Positions 10,165 to 22,590 of a stretch of 64,000 nt of DNA are shown here, one piece after another. Every line of letters begins with the position of its first letter. Position 1 is the first letter of the stretch. Both the position numbers and the translations under genes were made by a program. The stretch spans positions 17,453,180 through 17,517,179 of the forward strand of contig AP025045.1 of the NCBI GenBank assembly GCA_036186865.1. Direction: 5' to 3'. The notes under the pieces were generated by a model. The model did not search any database. It was not told the origin of the DNA and saw only the letters and a list, made by a program, of their open reading frames with translations. Origin of the DNA: Eustoma russellianum. Its lineage: Eukaryota; Streptophyta; Magnoliopsida; Gentianales; Gentianaceae.

Positions 10165-12505
10165 TGTTGGACCGTGCACCTGCAATAAACACCACTAGAG
10201 GGGGGGTGAATAGTGGTTAGCGGAAATTACACTACAACCCTTTGTTAAAATCCCCTTTGAAAACAGAATCTGAAACCACCTCAGATTCAGAACTCGTTTT
10301 TCACAAATTCACAAATAATTGTACACAACTCCAAAAATTATGAAACTTTCCAGAATGTAACTTCAATGAGTTAAAAAGACTCTATCCAAAAATCAGACAA
10401 AAATAAGATCGTTTGACCCTTCAAATAAATAAAAAGATTCAGATGGTCAATCTGGACAGAATTGGACAGAATGTTGCTGATTTTGCAAAACGTGTTTCTC
10501 TTTGAATACTCAACCAAAAAGGTTGATCTTTATATCAAAACACTCCTTAGGATGTGTAGATGAAGTTTCAAAAAGGCCCTGACCTTAACCAACTCTTGAA
10601 AAATACAGAATTTAAGTTTTCTCAAAACTGGTCAGATTGCAGCCAGATTGGAGCCGTTATCTTGCAAAGACTGAAAGACTAACTTTCCCTTGCTCAAATC
10701 AAGTGATTCTTGTTGAAAATGAAAGCTAACAGTCTGAAGTATAACTCCACCAAAAATCACGAATTTTGAAAATGTTTAGCTATTTTTTCAAATTGTGAGA
10801 ATTGGTGTGAAAACTGCAGTCAAAAACGGGCAGAAAATAGAAATAAAGAAACAAGAGAAGAACACCGAGAATTTATCCTGGTTCGGTCAATGTGACCTAC
10901 TCCAGTCCCAAGGAACACCTTTCCTTGGATTTCACTATGGTATGAACCAAATTACAGCAAGAACCAAGCTTGATCCTTGGGTTAAACACCAACCCTATTC
11001 AAGACTTGGATGAACACCTTTATGCAACTCTTGGTTGCAACACCTCTATCACCTATTGATGTAGCCTTATAGATTTGGCTAATCAATCTTACAAATAAGA
11101 TACAAGAAGGTGTGTATAGTGTAGCTGGACAACAACTAGAAATGGAACACCTTAGCTACACAAAGTATGAACGAAAATATGAGAAGAGAATAGCAAGACA
11201 ACAATCTTCAATTTTTGCTTTCAAGTGTGTGTCTTCTCTTCTTCACCTTGCCTTCTATTTATAGAGTGAATTGATGGCATATTCCCTCCAACTTTTAGAC
11301 CATGTGATGGCTGAGAATTTTGAATTAAAACACCTCCATAATCATCTCCAACAACCTTGTCTCCATTAACTTCAAATTTGAAATTTCAAGTTGACAACTT
11401 TTGCCAACTAGCTTGCTTTTGGTTTGTCTTCTTGCCCAAAAGTCATAAAATGAGTATACCACCTTCTCCACCTGTTTATGGACGTTTTTGATGTTGTATG
11501 TATGTATACCAACTCATATTTTGTGAATAAAAAATAATGAATAAGTGTTGACAAGATTATGTCAACATATAACACCAAAATTCATACTTTCTTCTCCTTT
11601 ACATATTGTGATGAATCTTGCACCAAGGACACCTTGTAATCTCTAAAAGATGATGATTAATATCCTCTTATAACATATATAAGAGGGTCTTCAAGAAAAA
11701 ATAGAATGTGACATCTCAAATCGTCACATATCCAGCTATAGTCAATAATATCATCGGTTGAGAGAATAAGATATAAGATCACCATATAATCTTCAAAATA
11801 ATAATAACACAGCTCCAGAATGAAGATAATAATATGCTCAAGAGATTCCTTGAGTGAAAATACCAAAAATATCCTTGGGGGTAAAATGACCAAAATACCC
11901 CTGGTGTGAGAAAACTCCAGAAATGCCCCCGATGATCAAAAATAATCACAATACCACCTTTGTCATGATAATCAAGATAATAATATGCACTTGAAATATT
12001 TTTCACCATATGATGTTCCTACAAAACTTAAAATACCAATTTTGCCCTTTTTGGTAAGTTGTAGAAACTTCCAAGGCACGTTAGTCGCAAGACAATAATA
12101 ATCACCAAAAACACATAATAAGCACATAATGAGCATATATAAATCATGTACAAATGAAAACAACCATTTTATCACATTTTAGAAAATTATTTCTAAAAAC
12201 TCTAGACATCGATCGATCGAAGTGCCTCAGCTTCATAGATCGATGTCTCACATAAAGGTTCAGGTTTTGCCTCTGACCTACATCGATCGATCGAAGTGAG
12301 AGTTTGATATACATCGATCGATTGATGTGTCTTAGGTTTAGAGATCGATGTCTCACAGAAAGGTCTTAAACTTATCTGCCTTACATAGATCGATCGATGT
12401 GAACTTGTTCAACTTTTAATCACATATAACACCATGTGTGATATTTTTAAGTATTCATCACTTAAAATCATGACTTTGAAAATTATCCAAACATATTTCT
12501 CAACA
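10165..12505 (-). repeat. 3' LTR of the Maximus element
   Basis: 2341 bp, nearly identical to 18330-20670. It carries a minus-strand TATA box (CTATAAATAG, 11255-11264) and a CGATCGAT-rich block at about 12205-12400. Short open frames inside it recur in every LTR copy and are not genes. Confidence 0.95.
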
Positions 12506-12518
12506 TTCTCCCCCTTTT
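12506..12518 (-). other. Polypurine tract of the Maximus element
   Basis: The plus strand reads TTCTCCCCCTTTT, i.e. AAAAGGGGGAGAA on the element strand, directly before the 3' LTR start TGTTGAG. This is the expected plus-strand DNA primer. Confidence 0.85.
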
Positions 12519-12791
12519 GGATGATTTTCAAAATAACCTAACATGATTTTAATGTCACAACTTATAACCAAAAGTTTAACCAAATATTTTCAACTATGTT
12601 TTCAACGTTTAAATAGTATGCTGCTCCCCCTCAACTCATACTCTCCCCCTTAACCTATGCTCCAAAATTTATACCAATAAAACTTAGCATATGATTCATC
12701 ATGACTTACCAACTAAAACATGACTTACCAACTAAAATCATGTTCTTATTCTATCTCCCCCTTTATTTTGCAAATCATGCAAAAGATAGAA

Positions 12792-15700
12792 CTATACAAT
12801 GGTATCGTAAGTCATCATTCCTAATTTGGCTCGTAAGTTTTCAAAAGTGGCTTGATTAAGGGGTTTGGTGAAGATGTCAGCGATTTGGTGATCAGTTCTT
12901 ATATGGTTTATCACTATGTCCTCATTTTGAACATGATCACGAAGAAAGTGGTATCGCACCTCAATGTGTTTGGCCTTAGAATGAAGTACCGGATTCCGGG
13001 AAAGATTGATTGCACTTGTGCTATCGCAGAAAATTGGAATCTTATTCATTTTAATGCCAAAATCACTAAGTTGCTGTTTAAGCCAAAGTATTTGGGTAGT
13101 ACACAAACTCAAAGCAATATACTCGGCTTCAGTGGTAGAAAGAGCTACACTAGCTTGCTTTTTAGAAAACCAAGAGATCAAATTGGTTCCTATAAATTGA
13201 CATGTACCGCTAGTGGATTTTCTATCTAACCTGCAACCACCATAATCAGCATCACTATATGCGTGTAATTCCAACTTAGCGTTTCTATCATACCACAATC
13301 CTAAGTGAGGTGTATGCTTAAGATATCTAAAGATCTTTTTCACTGCATTGTAATGTGATACCTTAGGACAAGATTGAAACCTAGCACACATACACACACT
13401 AAACATAATATCAGGTCTTGATGCAGTTAAGTATAACAATGAGCCAATCATAGACCTATAAAGTGTGTCATCAAAAGGTTTACCGTTTTCATCCTTATCA
13501 AGTTTGGTACTAACACTCATATGGGTAGTTGTAGGTTTCAACTCTTCAAAGCCAAACTTCTTAATCATATCATTGACATACTTAAGTTGGCTAATGTGAA
13601 TTCCTTGAGGGGTTTGTTTGATTTGAAGTCCTAAGAAATAATTCAACTCTCCTACCATTGACATTTCAAACTCTGACTTCATACATTCTTCGAAGTCTTT
13701 TACTAAAGTAGGGTTGGTTGAACCAAAGATTATATCATCTACGTATATTTGAACTATTAACAAATCATTACCTTTTCTTCTTAGGAATAATGTGTTGTCG
13801 ATGGTCCCCCTTTGATAATTATTTGCAATAAGAAAGTTTGCAAATCTATCATACCAAGCTCTTGGAGCTTGTTTTAAACCATATAGAGCTTTCTTAAGCT
13901 TATAAACATGGTTCGGATTCTTCGGATCTTCGAATCCAGGAGGTTGTTTTACAAACACTTCTTCTTGGATGTATCCATTCAAGAACGCACTCTTGACATC
14001 CATTTGGAAGAGCTTAATTTTGCTTATACTTGCAATCGCAAGTAATAATCTAATTGCTTCTAGTCGTGCAACGGGTGCAAATGTTTCTTCATAATCTATT
14101 CCTTCTTGTTGATTATAACCTTGTGCGACTAGTCTAGCCTTATTCCTTGTAATATTTCCTTGTTCATCCATTTTATTCCTAAAAACCCATTTAGTTCCTA
14201 TGATAGACTTGTCTTCAGGTTTAGGTACTAAGTCCCACACGTTGTTCCTTGTGAATTGATTTAATTCCTCATGCATAGCATCTATCCATGATATGTCACC
14301 TAAGGCTTCCTTTACGTTCTTAGGTTCTAATTGTGAGATTAAGCTATGTCCTTCAAGTTGACTTATATTTCTACGTGTTCTAACCCCAACACTTGGATCA
14401 CCAATGATTAGCTCTTTGGGGTGTTTATGTTTATCTTCTATAAGCCACCAATTCCTAAGTTGACTAGGTTCACCTTCTTCTAGTTCAAATGTTTCATTCG
14501 TGTGAACATTTTCATATACAATTGGAACATCCTGTAAGTTAGATAGATTATCTTCCAATTGTAAAATTTCTTGATTTATTTCACCTAAAGGTTCATGCAC
14601 ATCTTGTTCAGGGGAAGTTGGTTCTAGATGATCATGAACAGGCTCAAGTAATATATCATCATCATCAAACATATTTTCAACATTATTTTCTTGTTTATGT
14701 TGATGTTTATCACTAACTTCAAAGCATGCATTTTCATTGAATTTCACATGTATGGATTCAATTATTTTTCTAGATGCAGGATTATAACACCTATATGCTC
14801 TTGAGTTAGCTGAATACCCAACAAATATGCATTCAATAGACTTTTGTTCAAATTTATCTAGATTATCCTTAGTGTTCAGCACAAAACATTTACATCCAAA
14901 TACTTTAAGATAATCTATCTTAGGTTGTCTATTGTTTAGCAATTCATAAGGCGTTTTATTTAATTTCTTTCTAATAGTGAGCCTATTTATAATATAGCAT
15001 GCACAACTAACAGCTTCAGCTCATAAATATTTAGGTAATTTATTTTCACACAGCATTGTCCTAGCAACTTCTTGAATTGTTCTATTTTTACGTTCAACAA
15101 CTCCATTAAGTTGTGGTGTTCTAGGTGGTGAGAATTCATGTTTTATTCCATATAGTTCGCAAAATTTTATTACGTCTTTGTTTTTAAATTCACCACCTCT
15201 ATCGCTTCTAATTCTTTTAACATTTTCTTCATAAATATTTTCAAGTTGCTTAATAAGAGTTTTGATTGCTAATGGAGCATCGTCTTTGTGTGTTAAGAAC
15301 AATGTCCATGTGTAGCGTGAGTAATCATCTACTATGACACACACATAGTAGTGTCCACCTAGACTTCTTGTCCTACTTGGACCAAATAAGTCTAAGTGAA
15401 GCAATTCTAGTACATGACTAGTACTCACTTCATGTTTCGGTTTTAAGGTTTCTTTAATGTGTTTTCCCTTAATACATGTTTCACACATTTGAAAATTATC
15501 TAAGTCTAACTTAGGCATTCCTCTAATTAAATTCTTCTTAGATAATTTCTTAATAGTTGAAATTCCTATATGGCCTAATCTTCTATGCCATAAATTTACA
15601 TCTAAGTCATGTGATATTAGACACTTAACCTTAGCATCTAACATGTTATCTAAGGTAAGAGTATAAATATTTCCATCTCTATTTCCTTTTAAGACCGTTT

Positions 15701-16037
15701 CTCCTTTTTCATTTATTATATCACAAGAATTGGGAAGAAAGGAGACATTATAACCACAATCTATAAGTTGAGAAATACTAAGTAAATTATAAGATAGATT
15801 GCTTACTAATAACACATTTCGTATTTGAAATGTGTTAGGGTCCCCAATTGTTCCTTTTCCAACAACTTGTCCTTTGTTGTTGTCACCGAATGTTACTTTT
15901 CCTCCATCCTTGATGTGTTCCAATTCGATGAATAGTTTGGGGTTCCCCGTCATATGCCTCGAACATCCACTATCTAAAAACCATTTGGTTTTTAGATTCT
16001 TTGACTTTGCCTCCTTCTTGCATTCCTTGCGTTTATC
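12792..16037 (-). pseudogene. pol: Maximus pol: protease, integrase, RT, RNase H with one internal stop
   Basis: Reading on the minus strand: protease WFLDSGCSRHMTG with the active-site DSG at 15966-15974; a GAG-pre-integrase His/Cys zinc region; integrase core (HLDLFGP, IVDDYSRYTW, DRGGEF, NGVVERKNRT); RT (TKWVFRNKMDE, FQMDVKSAFLNG, catalytic YVDD at 13734-13745); and RNase H (DADYGGCRLDRKSTSG, ending near KHIEVRYHFLRD and ADIFTKPL). One TGA at 15021-15023 interrupts integrase where relatives carry Trp; both sides are in the same phase. No frameshift is seen. The protein would cut Gag-Pol, synthesise cDNA and integrate it. Stops at 16038-16040 and 16068-16070 separate it from gag in the same phase. 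Confidence 0.9.
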
Positions 16038-16067
16038 CTACAATGGAGACAAAGTTTTAGGTACCCT

Positions 16068-18215
16068 TTATTTGGGTCCTTGAGCGTTAGGAGCACTATT
16101 CTTGTTTAGATATCCCTTAGGTATCCAAACTTGAATATACCTTCTAGGCACATTTTTAGCATTGTTATAATTTGGAAAATAAGAAGAATTAGCATATACA
16201 TGATTATTCCACATAAGTGAAGATTCATTGTTATACATGTTGTGCCATGGTTGATAATCATTATAGGATGGCCGAGATTTATGATGGGTATAAGGCATGT
16301 GAATTTGTTTCTTATATGGCGCTATATAAGTGTGTTTGTAGGCATTTCTATAAGACTTATAAGAGTGTTGCCTATACTTAGGTTCATAATAAGTTTTATG
16401 CATTTTATTCGGTCTAGTTGCATTTGTATACATGTAGGCATAATTTATATGTTGTCTAGATGCAAAGTTTGGCCTAGATGTATGTTTATGCGTGTGTGCT
16501 TTTATGGGTGTATGTTGCATTTTTGCCTTGATATAAGTAGACGAAGGTGTAGAAGCAGGCAAAGTTGATTTTGTTGTATTATATGGTAACTTTGTACTAG
16601 ATGAAACAAACTTAGTCTTTTTATTTACTTTTTCATTATCTTCTTTATAGCCTAAGCCGGTTTTATCATTACCATACTTTTGTGATGAGATAAGTGTATC
16701 TAACATATTTGCACCCGATTTAAATTGTTCTAACATTTTTTCTAAGTTAAGTTTAGACGACTTAAGTTGTGTTATTTCATGTTCACAACTTTCTATCTTA
16801 GATTTTAACATCTTATTTTCCATTTTTATCTTATGTTCATCTTTCCTATATGATTCAATTTTATTCTCTAAAGAATCAAGAGTATTAGTAGACTCTTGTT
16901 TAAGAGATTCTAGTTGATCGGAAAATTCCAAGTTGGACGTCTTCAACTTGTCATTTTCTTCAACTAGTTTCTTCTTTTCTTTAGAGAGCTTCTTACAGTG
17001 AGCATGCATTCTTAGGAATTCTTCATACATTTCATCAAGTGTCATGTCACTATCAGAATCACTATCAGAAGAAGAACATACCTCGTTGGATACGAAGCAG
17101 ACTTGAGCTTCCTCAGTTTCGGATTCTGAGTCGGATGAGTCGCTCCATGTGCTCACCTTCATTGCTCGTTTCCCTTTTCTTGCCTTAGACTCCTTTGTCT
17201 TTGTCGTTTGAGCCTCCTTGTCTTTGGCTTGTTTATTATTATTGTTGTTGTTATTATTTTTCTTCGTGGGACAGTCGTATGAAATATGTCCTTTTTGACC
17301 GCATTCATAACACTTTAATTCTTTATTATTCCATTTGTTTATGTTATTCTTCCTAGGTTGAGAAGAAGAAGAAGAAGAATTACGTTGTCTATTCCTATTT
17401 GGACGTTTGAAAAATTTTCTTAGTTTTCTAGCTATCAATATCAACTCATCGTCTAATTCAGTATCACTATTACTATCATCATTACTAGCATGTGTTTCGG
17501 TTGTTTTGAAAGCTATTGACTTACCGGATGACTTAGACGATTCAGACTTTCGTTGGTTTAATTTAACCTCATAAACTTTAAGAGACCCGATCAATTCATC
17601 CATCTTAGTGATTGACTTTGTCTCCTCGATTGCAGTCACCTTTGGATCCCATTCAGCAGGGAGGCTTCGTAACACCTTTTGAACCTTTTCACTGTTCGAA
17701 AATGACTTTCCTAAAGCTTCAAGGGCATTGAAAATATTAGTAATCCTCAAATCCATAGATGTTATGGATTCGTTTGGCAACATTTTGAAAGTCTCTAATT
17801 CAGTCATAAGCATGTTTATTTTTGACTCTTTAACACCACTAGTACCTTCATGCTTTAATACAAGTGATTTCCACATGTCGTGTGCGCTTGTGCAATTTGA
17901 CACATATCCTGCTTCAGAAGTTGTAAGTCCATTCAAAAGTAATTGCATAGCTTTAGCATTCATAGACATTTTCTTTTTATCATCTGATGACCATTCACTT
18001 TTACATTTTTCAACCTTTTGAGTTACTTCACTAACTTGTGTAACTTTCGTTGGAATATACGGTCCATCTTCAACTATAGACCATAAATCGATGTCTATAG
18101 CCATTAAGAATAGCCTCATTCTTAGTTTCCAATGAACAAAATTATTGCCATCAAAAAGAGGAGGGCGTTGGGTAGACATACCTTCCATTTCACCTTTGTG
18201 AGAAACAATAGCCAT
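16068..18215 (-). CDS. gag: Maximus Gag with long coiled-coil extension
   Basis: I place the start at the first ATG after the primer site (18213-18215), since the frame upstream runs into the LTR without an ATG. The 715-residue product has a UBN2-type capsid domain (MSTQRPPLFDGNNFVHW near the start), a Ser/Asn-rich basic linker, one zinc knuckle (CYECGQKGHISYDC), acidic Asp/Ser runs, a long Lys/Glu/Leu coiled coil and a C-terminal segment with SSQKYGNDKTGLGY that recurs in the fragment at 37058-37624. The long C-terminal extension is typical of Maximus/SIRE Gag. It is intact and would form virus-like particles. It ends in TAA, with pol continuing in the same phase after a second stop. Confidence 0.9.
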   Translation of the reverse strand: MAIVSHKGEMEGMSTQRPPLFDGNNFVHWKLRMRLFLMAIDIDLWSIVEDGPYIPTKVTQVSEVTQKVEKCKSEWSSDDKKKMSMNAKAMQLLLNGLTTSEAGYVSNCTSAHDMWKSLVLKHEGTSGVKESKINMLMTELETFKMLPNESITSMDLRITNIFNALEALGKSFSNSEKVQKVLRSLPAEWDPKVTAIEETKSITKMDELIGSLKVYEVKLNQRKSESSKSSGKSIAFKTTETHASNDDSNSDTELDDELILIARKLRKFFKRPNRNRQRNSSSSSSQPRKNNINKWNNKELKCYECGQKGHISYDCPTKKNNNNNNNNKQAKDKEAQTTKTKESKARKGKRAMKVSTWSDSSDSESETEEAQVCFVSNEVCSSSDSDSDSDMTLDEMYEEFLRMHAHCKKLSKEKKKLVEENDKLKTSNLEFSDQLESLKQESTNTLDSLENKIESYRKDEHKIKMENKMLKSKIESCEHEITQLKSSKLNLEKMLEQFKSGANMLDTLISSQKYGNDKTGLGYKEDNEKVNKKTKFVSSSTKLPYNTTKSTLPASTPSSTYIKAKMQHTPIKAHTHKHTSRPNFASRQHINYAYMYTNATRPNKMHKTYYEPKYRQHSYKSYRNAYKHTYIAPYKKQIHMPYTHHKSRPSYNDYQPWHNMYNNESSLMWNNHVYANSSYFPNYNNAKNVPRRYIQVWIPKGYLNKNSAPNAQGPK

Positions 18216-18315
18216 AGTATGTACCTTGGATTTGAGACAAGTAGTATATAATGAATCGTTGTTTCTTGGCCTTGTATGGTGTTGAATCTTGCTTCTTTTG
18301 AGTGGTGTTGGTCTG

Positions 18316-18327
18316 GCTCTGATACCA
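18316..18327 (-). other. Primer-binding site (tRNA-iMet) of Maximus
   Basis: The element strand reads TGGTATCAGAGC two bases after the 5' LTR end (18330). This is the usual 12-nt match to the 3' end of plant initiator Met tRNA. Confidence 0.95.
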
Positions 18328-18329
18328 AA

Positions 18330-20670
18330 TGTTGGACCGTGCACCTGCAATAAACACCACTAGAGGGGGGGTGAATAGTGGTTAGCGGAAATTACACTAC
18401 AACCCTTTGTTAAAATCCCCTTTGAAAACAGAATCTGAAACCACCTCAGATTCAGAACTCGTTTTACAAAAATTCACAAATAATTGTACACAACTCCAAA
18501 AATTATGAAACTTTCCAGAATGTAACTTCAATGAGTTAAAAAGACTCTATCCAAAAATCAGACAAAAATAAGATCGTTTGACCCTTCAAATAAATAAAAA
18601 GATTCAGATGGTCAATCTGGACAGAATTGGACAGAATGTTGCTGATTTTGCAAAACGTGTTTCTCTTTGAATACTCAACCAAAAAGGTTGATCTTTATAT
18701 CAAAACACTCCTTAGGATGTGTAGATGAAGTTTCAAAAAGGCCCTGACCTTAACCAACTCTTGAAAAATACAGAATTTAAGTTTTCTCAAAACTGGTCAG
18801 ATTGCAGCCAGATTGGAGGAGTTATCTTGCAAAGACTGAAAGACTAACTTTCCCTTTCTCAAATCAAGTGATTCTTGTTGAAAATGAAAGCTAACAGTCT
18901 GAAGTATAACTCCACCAAAAATCACGAATTTTGAAAATGTTTAGCTATTTTTTCAAATTGTGAGAAGTGGTGTGAAAACTGCAGTCAAAAACGGGCAGAA
19001 AATAGAAATAAAGAAACAAGAGAAGAACACCGAGAATTTATCCTGGTTCGGTCAATGTGACCTACTCCAGTCCCAAGGAACACCTTTCCTTGGATTTCAC
19101 TATGGTATGAACCAAATTACAGCAAGAACCAAGCTTGATCCTTGGGTTAAACACCAACCCTATTCAAGACTTGGATGAACACCTTTATGCAACTCTTGGT
19201 TGCAACACCTCTATCACCTATTGATGTAGCCTTATAGATTTGGCTAATCAATCTTACAAATAAGATACAAGAAGGTGTGTATAGTGTAGCTGGACAACAA
19301 CTAGAAATGGAACACCTTAGCTACACAAAGTATGAACGAAAATATGAGAAGAGAATAGCAAGACAACAATCTTCAATTTTTGCTTTCAAGTGTGTGTCTT
19401 CTCTTCTTCACCTTGCCTTCTATTTATAGAGTGAATTGATGGCATATTCCCTCCAACTTTTAGACCATGTGATGGCTGAGAATTTTGAATTAAAACACCT
19501 CCATAATCATCTCCAACAACCTTGTCTCCATTAACTTCAAATTTGAAATTTCAAGTTGACAACTTTTGCCAACTAGCTTGCTTTTGGTTTGTCTTCTTGC
19601 CCAAAAGTCATAAAATGAGTATACCACCTTCTCCACCTGTTTATGGACGTTTTTGATGTTGTATGTATGTATACCAACTCATATTTTGTGAATAAAAAAT
19701 AATGAATAAGTGTTGACAAGATTATGTCAACATATAACACCAAAATTCATACTTTCTTCTCCTTTACATATTGTGATGAATCTTGCACCAAGGACACCTT
19801 GTAATCTCTAAAAGATGATGATTAATATCCTCTTATAACATATATAAGAGGGTCTTCAAGAAAAAATAGAATGTGACATCTCAAATCGTCACATATCCAG
19901 CTATAGTCAATAATATCATCGGTTGAGAGAATAAGATATAAGATCACCATATAATCTTCCAAATAATAATAACACAGCTCCAGAATGAAGATAATAATAT
20001 GCTCAAGAGATTCCTTGAGTGAAAATACCAAAAATATCCTTGGGGGTAAAATGACCAAAATACCCCTGGTGTGAGAAAACTCCAGAAATGCCCCCGATGA
20101 TCAAAAATAATCACAATACCACCTTTGTCATGATAATCAAGATAATAATATGCACTTGAAATATTTTTCACCATATGATGTTCCTACAAAACTTAAAATA
20201 CCAATTTTGCCCTTTTTGGTAAGTTGTAGAAACTTCCAAGGCACGTTAGTCGCAAGACAATAATAATCACCAAAAACACATAATAAGCACATAATGAGCA
20301 TATATAAATCATGTACAAATGAAAACAACCATTTTATCACATTTTAGAAAATTATTTCTAAAAACTCTAGACATCGATCGATCGAAGTGCCTCAGCTTCA
20401 TAGATCGATGTCTCACATAAAGGTTCAGGTTTTGCCTCTGACCTACATCGATCGATCGAAGTGAGAGTTTGATATACATCGATCGATTGATGTGTCTTAG
20501 GTTTAGAGATCGATGTCTCACAGAAAGGTCTTAAACTTATCTGCCTTACATAGATCGATCGATGTGAACTTGTTCAACTTTTAATCACATATAACACCAT
20601 GTGTGATATTTTTAAGTATTCATCACTTAAAATCATGACTTTGAAAATTATCCAAACATATTTCTCAACA
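18330..20670 (-). repeat. 5' LTR of the Maximus element
   Basis: 2341 bp, the same length as the 3' LTR. The TATA box on the element strand is at 19420-19429 and the CGATCGAT block at about 20370-20565. The right end is TTTCTCAACA, followed by the TSD AAGTT at 20671-20675. Confidence 0.95.
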
Positions 20671-20779
20671 AAGTTTCCCCCCAAGGAGTCAAAACCGCCC
20701 CCCCTGGTTGACCAAGAAAGATTACCATGGTTACTTAATATTTACTACAAGGTTAAGGAAATAACTCTAGTTGGATAAA

Positions 20780-20920
20780 GTAACCTAGGTTAGCCACAAA
20801 GTAGCTATAGTTGACATAAAGTAACTATAGTTGGCATAAAGTAACTATAGTTGACATAAAGTAACTATGGTTGACATAAAGTAACTATAGTTGAACTAAA
20901 GTAACCTTGGTTGGGCAAAA
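20780..20920 (+). repeat. 20-bp tandem array in the solo LTR
   Basis: About seven units of the consensus GTAACTATAGTTGACATAAA, with exact 20-base spacing in the central copies and more diverged edges. It lies in the LTR upstream of a CT-rich stretch that could be the promoter-proximal region. Confidence 0.9.
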
Positions 20921-21829
20921 AGTAACTAAGGCTAATTAACTCTAATTAGCCTAAACCAAGCTATGGAAAACTCCCTTCCCTCTTACTACTACCCACGGTT
21001 ACCTCCTTTAACCAAGGGGAAAGAAAACTTTCTTCAAAACAACTCTAGAATATTCAACTCTCAAGAAGTCACAATGGAGCAAAGAGATTTCCCCATTTCT
21101 CCATTGTAATATACGGCTAGTGAAGAAGGTCCAAGAACCATCTTCAAGCTCCAAGAATTCATCTAGGTAAGTGTATGATTAAATCTTCTAAGTGAGTTCT
21201 ATATTTCAAAGGATGAAGCTCACAATATACCCTCCTTTTTCCATGCTAAAAACGTGACCTACAAAGGGTCACTAAGTGAGGATTCTTCAAGCTACTAAGG
21301 AGAAGCTAACATCTTGGTGGTTTGAATCCATTTCAAGATCCATTCAAGCTTCATCTTGGTAAGATGAATCTAGCCTCAATCTAGCTCCATTCTTCATTTC
21401 AAATGGTAGCAAATGTTCTCCTTCTTCTCCTCTTCAACAATGTGTGCTATGAGTAAAATGGAGGAAGACTTCATTCCATTTCAACCAAGGTTCAAGCAAC
21501 GGAAAAGCTCTAAGGTTCAAGGAGGCAAGTATACTCTAGCCAATCTTGCCTTACTTGTGAAGTGCATGCTTGAATGACTAGCCATTTTTAAGTTATGAAT
21601 CTTAGTTGGAGATTCTAAGAACAAGACATGAACTTAGTTGATGTAAAGGAAAGTGTTGGTATGAAAAGTGACATGTTCTAAGCGTAAATGACAAGACTGT
21701 TGGTATGAGTTATGTGTAGCCTAAAATGAGTTATGAGACTTGAAATAACTATGTTTAAATGTGTATTTGATGTATAGTAATTCATCTTAATAAATGAAGT
21801 TGGTTGAAGGATGCTTGAACAATAAAAAG

Positions 21830-22590
21830 GTGAAGAAGTGCTGAAACTACTGGAGCTGGCAGATTTGTGTTGCTGATTGTGTGACTTGAGAACGAACCTT
21901 AGAAGTGTTCTATTAAGCTAAATTTTGACATGACACTATCTATGTATGTTTAGTACAAGTGAGAGTTGGAATTGCAGTAAAAAGAGTTATGGTTTATTTT
22001 TAATAAATCTTTTGGTAAAACTGCTCAAGAAGAAATTACTGGAACTGGGCAGAACAGTGTGACGTTTTGCATAACCTGAAAATGAATCTTAGGAGTATTA
22101 AAATTGGCTAATTTTTGGTGTGATGTTAGCCTCATATGTATATGAAATGTGTGAGTTGGAATTTCAATAAAAGGAGTTGTGGTTTGTCCTTAATGAAGTT
22201 TTTAGTAAGAAGTGGTCAAACAGAAGTACTGGAACTGGACAGATTTATGTGTTATGTTGAAAGACCTGAACATGAATCTTAGGAGTGTTAAAATTGGCTA
22301 ATTTTTGGTATGGTGATATCCTTATGTGTATGTGAAATGTGAGAGGTGGAATTTTGATGAAAGGAGTAGTGAATTATTATTAATGAAAGTTTTGGTGAAA
22401 CTGCTCAAACAGAGTTGCTGGAACAGGACAGTTTTGAGTAGTAAGTTGTGTGACTTGAAAATGCACCTTAGGAATATGAAAATGAGCTGATTTTTGGTAG
22501 GATGATAGTTTCATTTGTTTATGACATATGTGAGTTGGAATTTTGGTAAAAGGAGTTGTGGTTTGGTCACAATTTATATCGTGATACAAC
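21830..22590 (+). repeat. 190-bp tandem array, four diverged units
   Basis: Four units share TGGAACTGGACAG-like, CTTAGGAGTGTTAAAATTGGC and GTGAGTTGGAATTT segments. The last segment recurs at 21961, 22151, 22341 and 22530, giving a 189-190 bp period. The units are diverged, so the amplification is old. Open frames here have no recognisable product. Confidence 0.8.

Larger units (their letters stand above)
10165..20670 (-). mobile_element. Full-length Maximus/SIRE-type Copia retrotransposon
   Basis: A 10,506-bp element in minus orientation with two 2341-bp LTRs, the TSD AAGTT at 10160-10164 and 20671-20675, TG...CA termini, a tRNA-iMet primer site beside the 5' LTR and a polypurine tract beside the 3' LTR. 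It encodes gag and pol in one phase. Only about 285 bases separate the pol stop from the 3' LTR, so the env-like ORF known from some SIRE elements is absent. I counted about seven LTR differences (0.3%). With a conventional grass rate of 1.3e-8 that would be about 0.1 million years, but the proper rate for this plant is unknown. Three in-frame stops make this copy non-autonomous. Confidence 0.95.

Noticed and set aside
18316..18327. tRNA-like match at the Maximus primer site
   Set aside because: Only 12 bases match initiator Met tRNA. It is a primer-binding site, not a tRNA gene. The match at 36887 is the same.
12144..20521. Repeated Arg/His/Ser-rich 70-codon frames (12144-12356, 20309-20521)
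   Set aside because: They are translations of the CGATCGAT palindrome block in the LTRs, not proteins.
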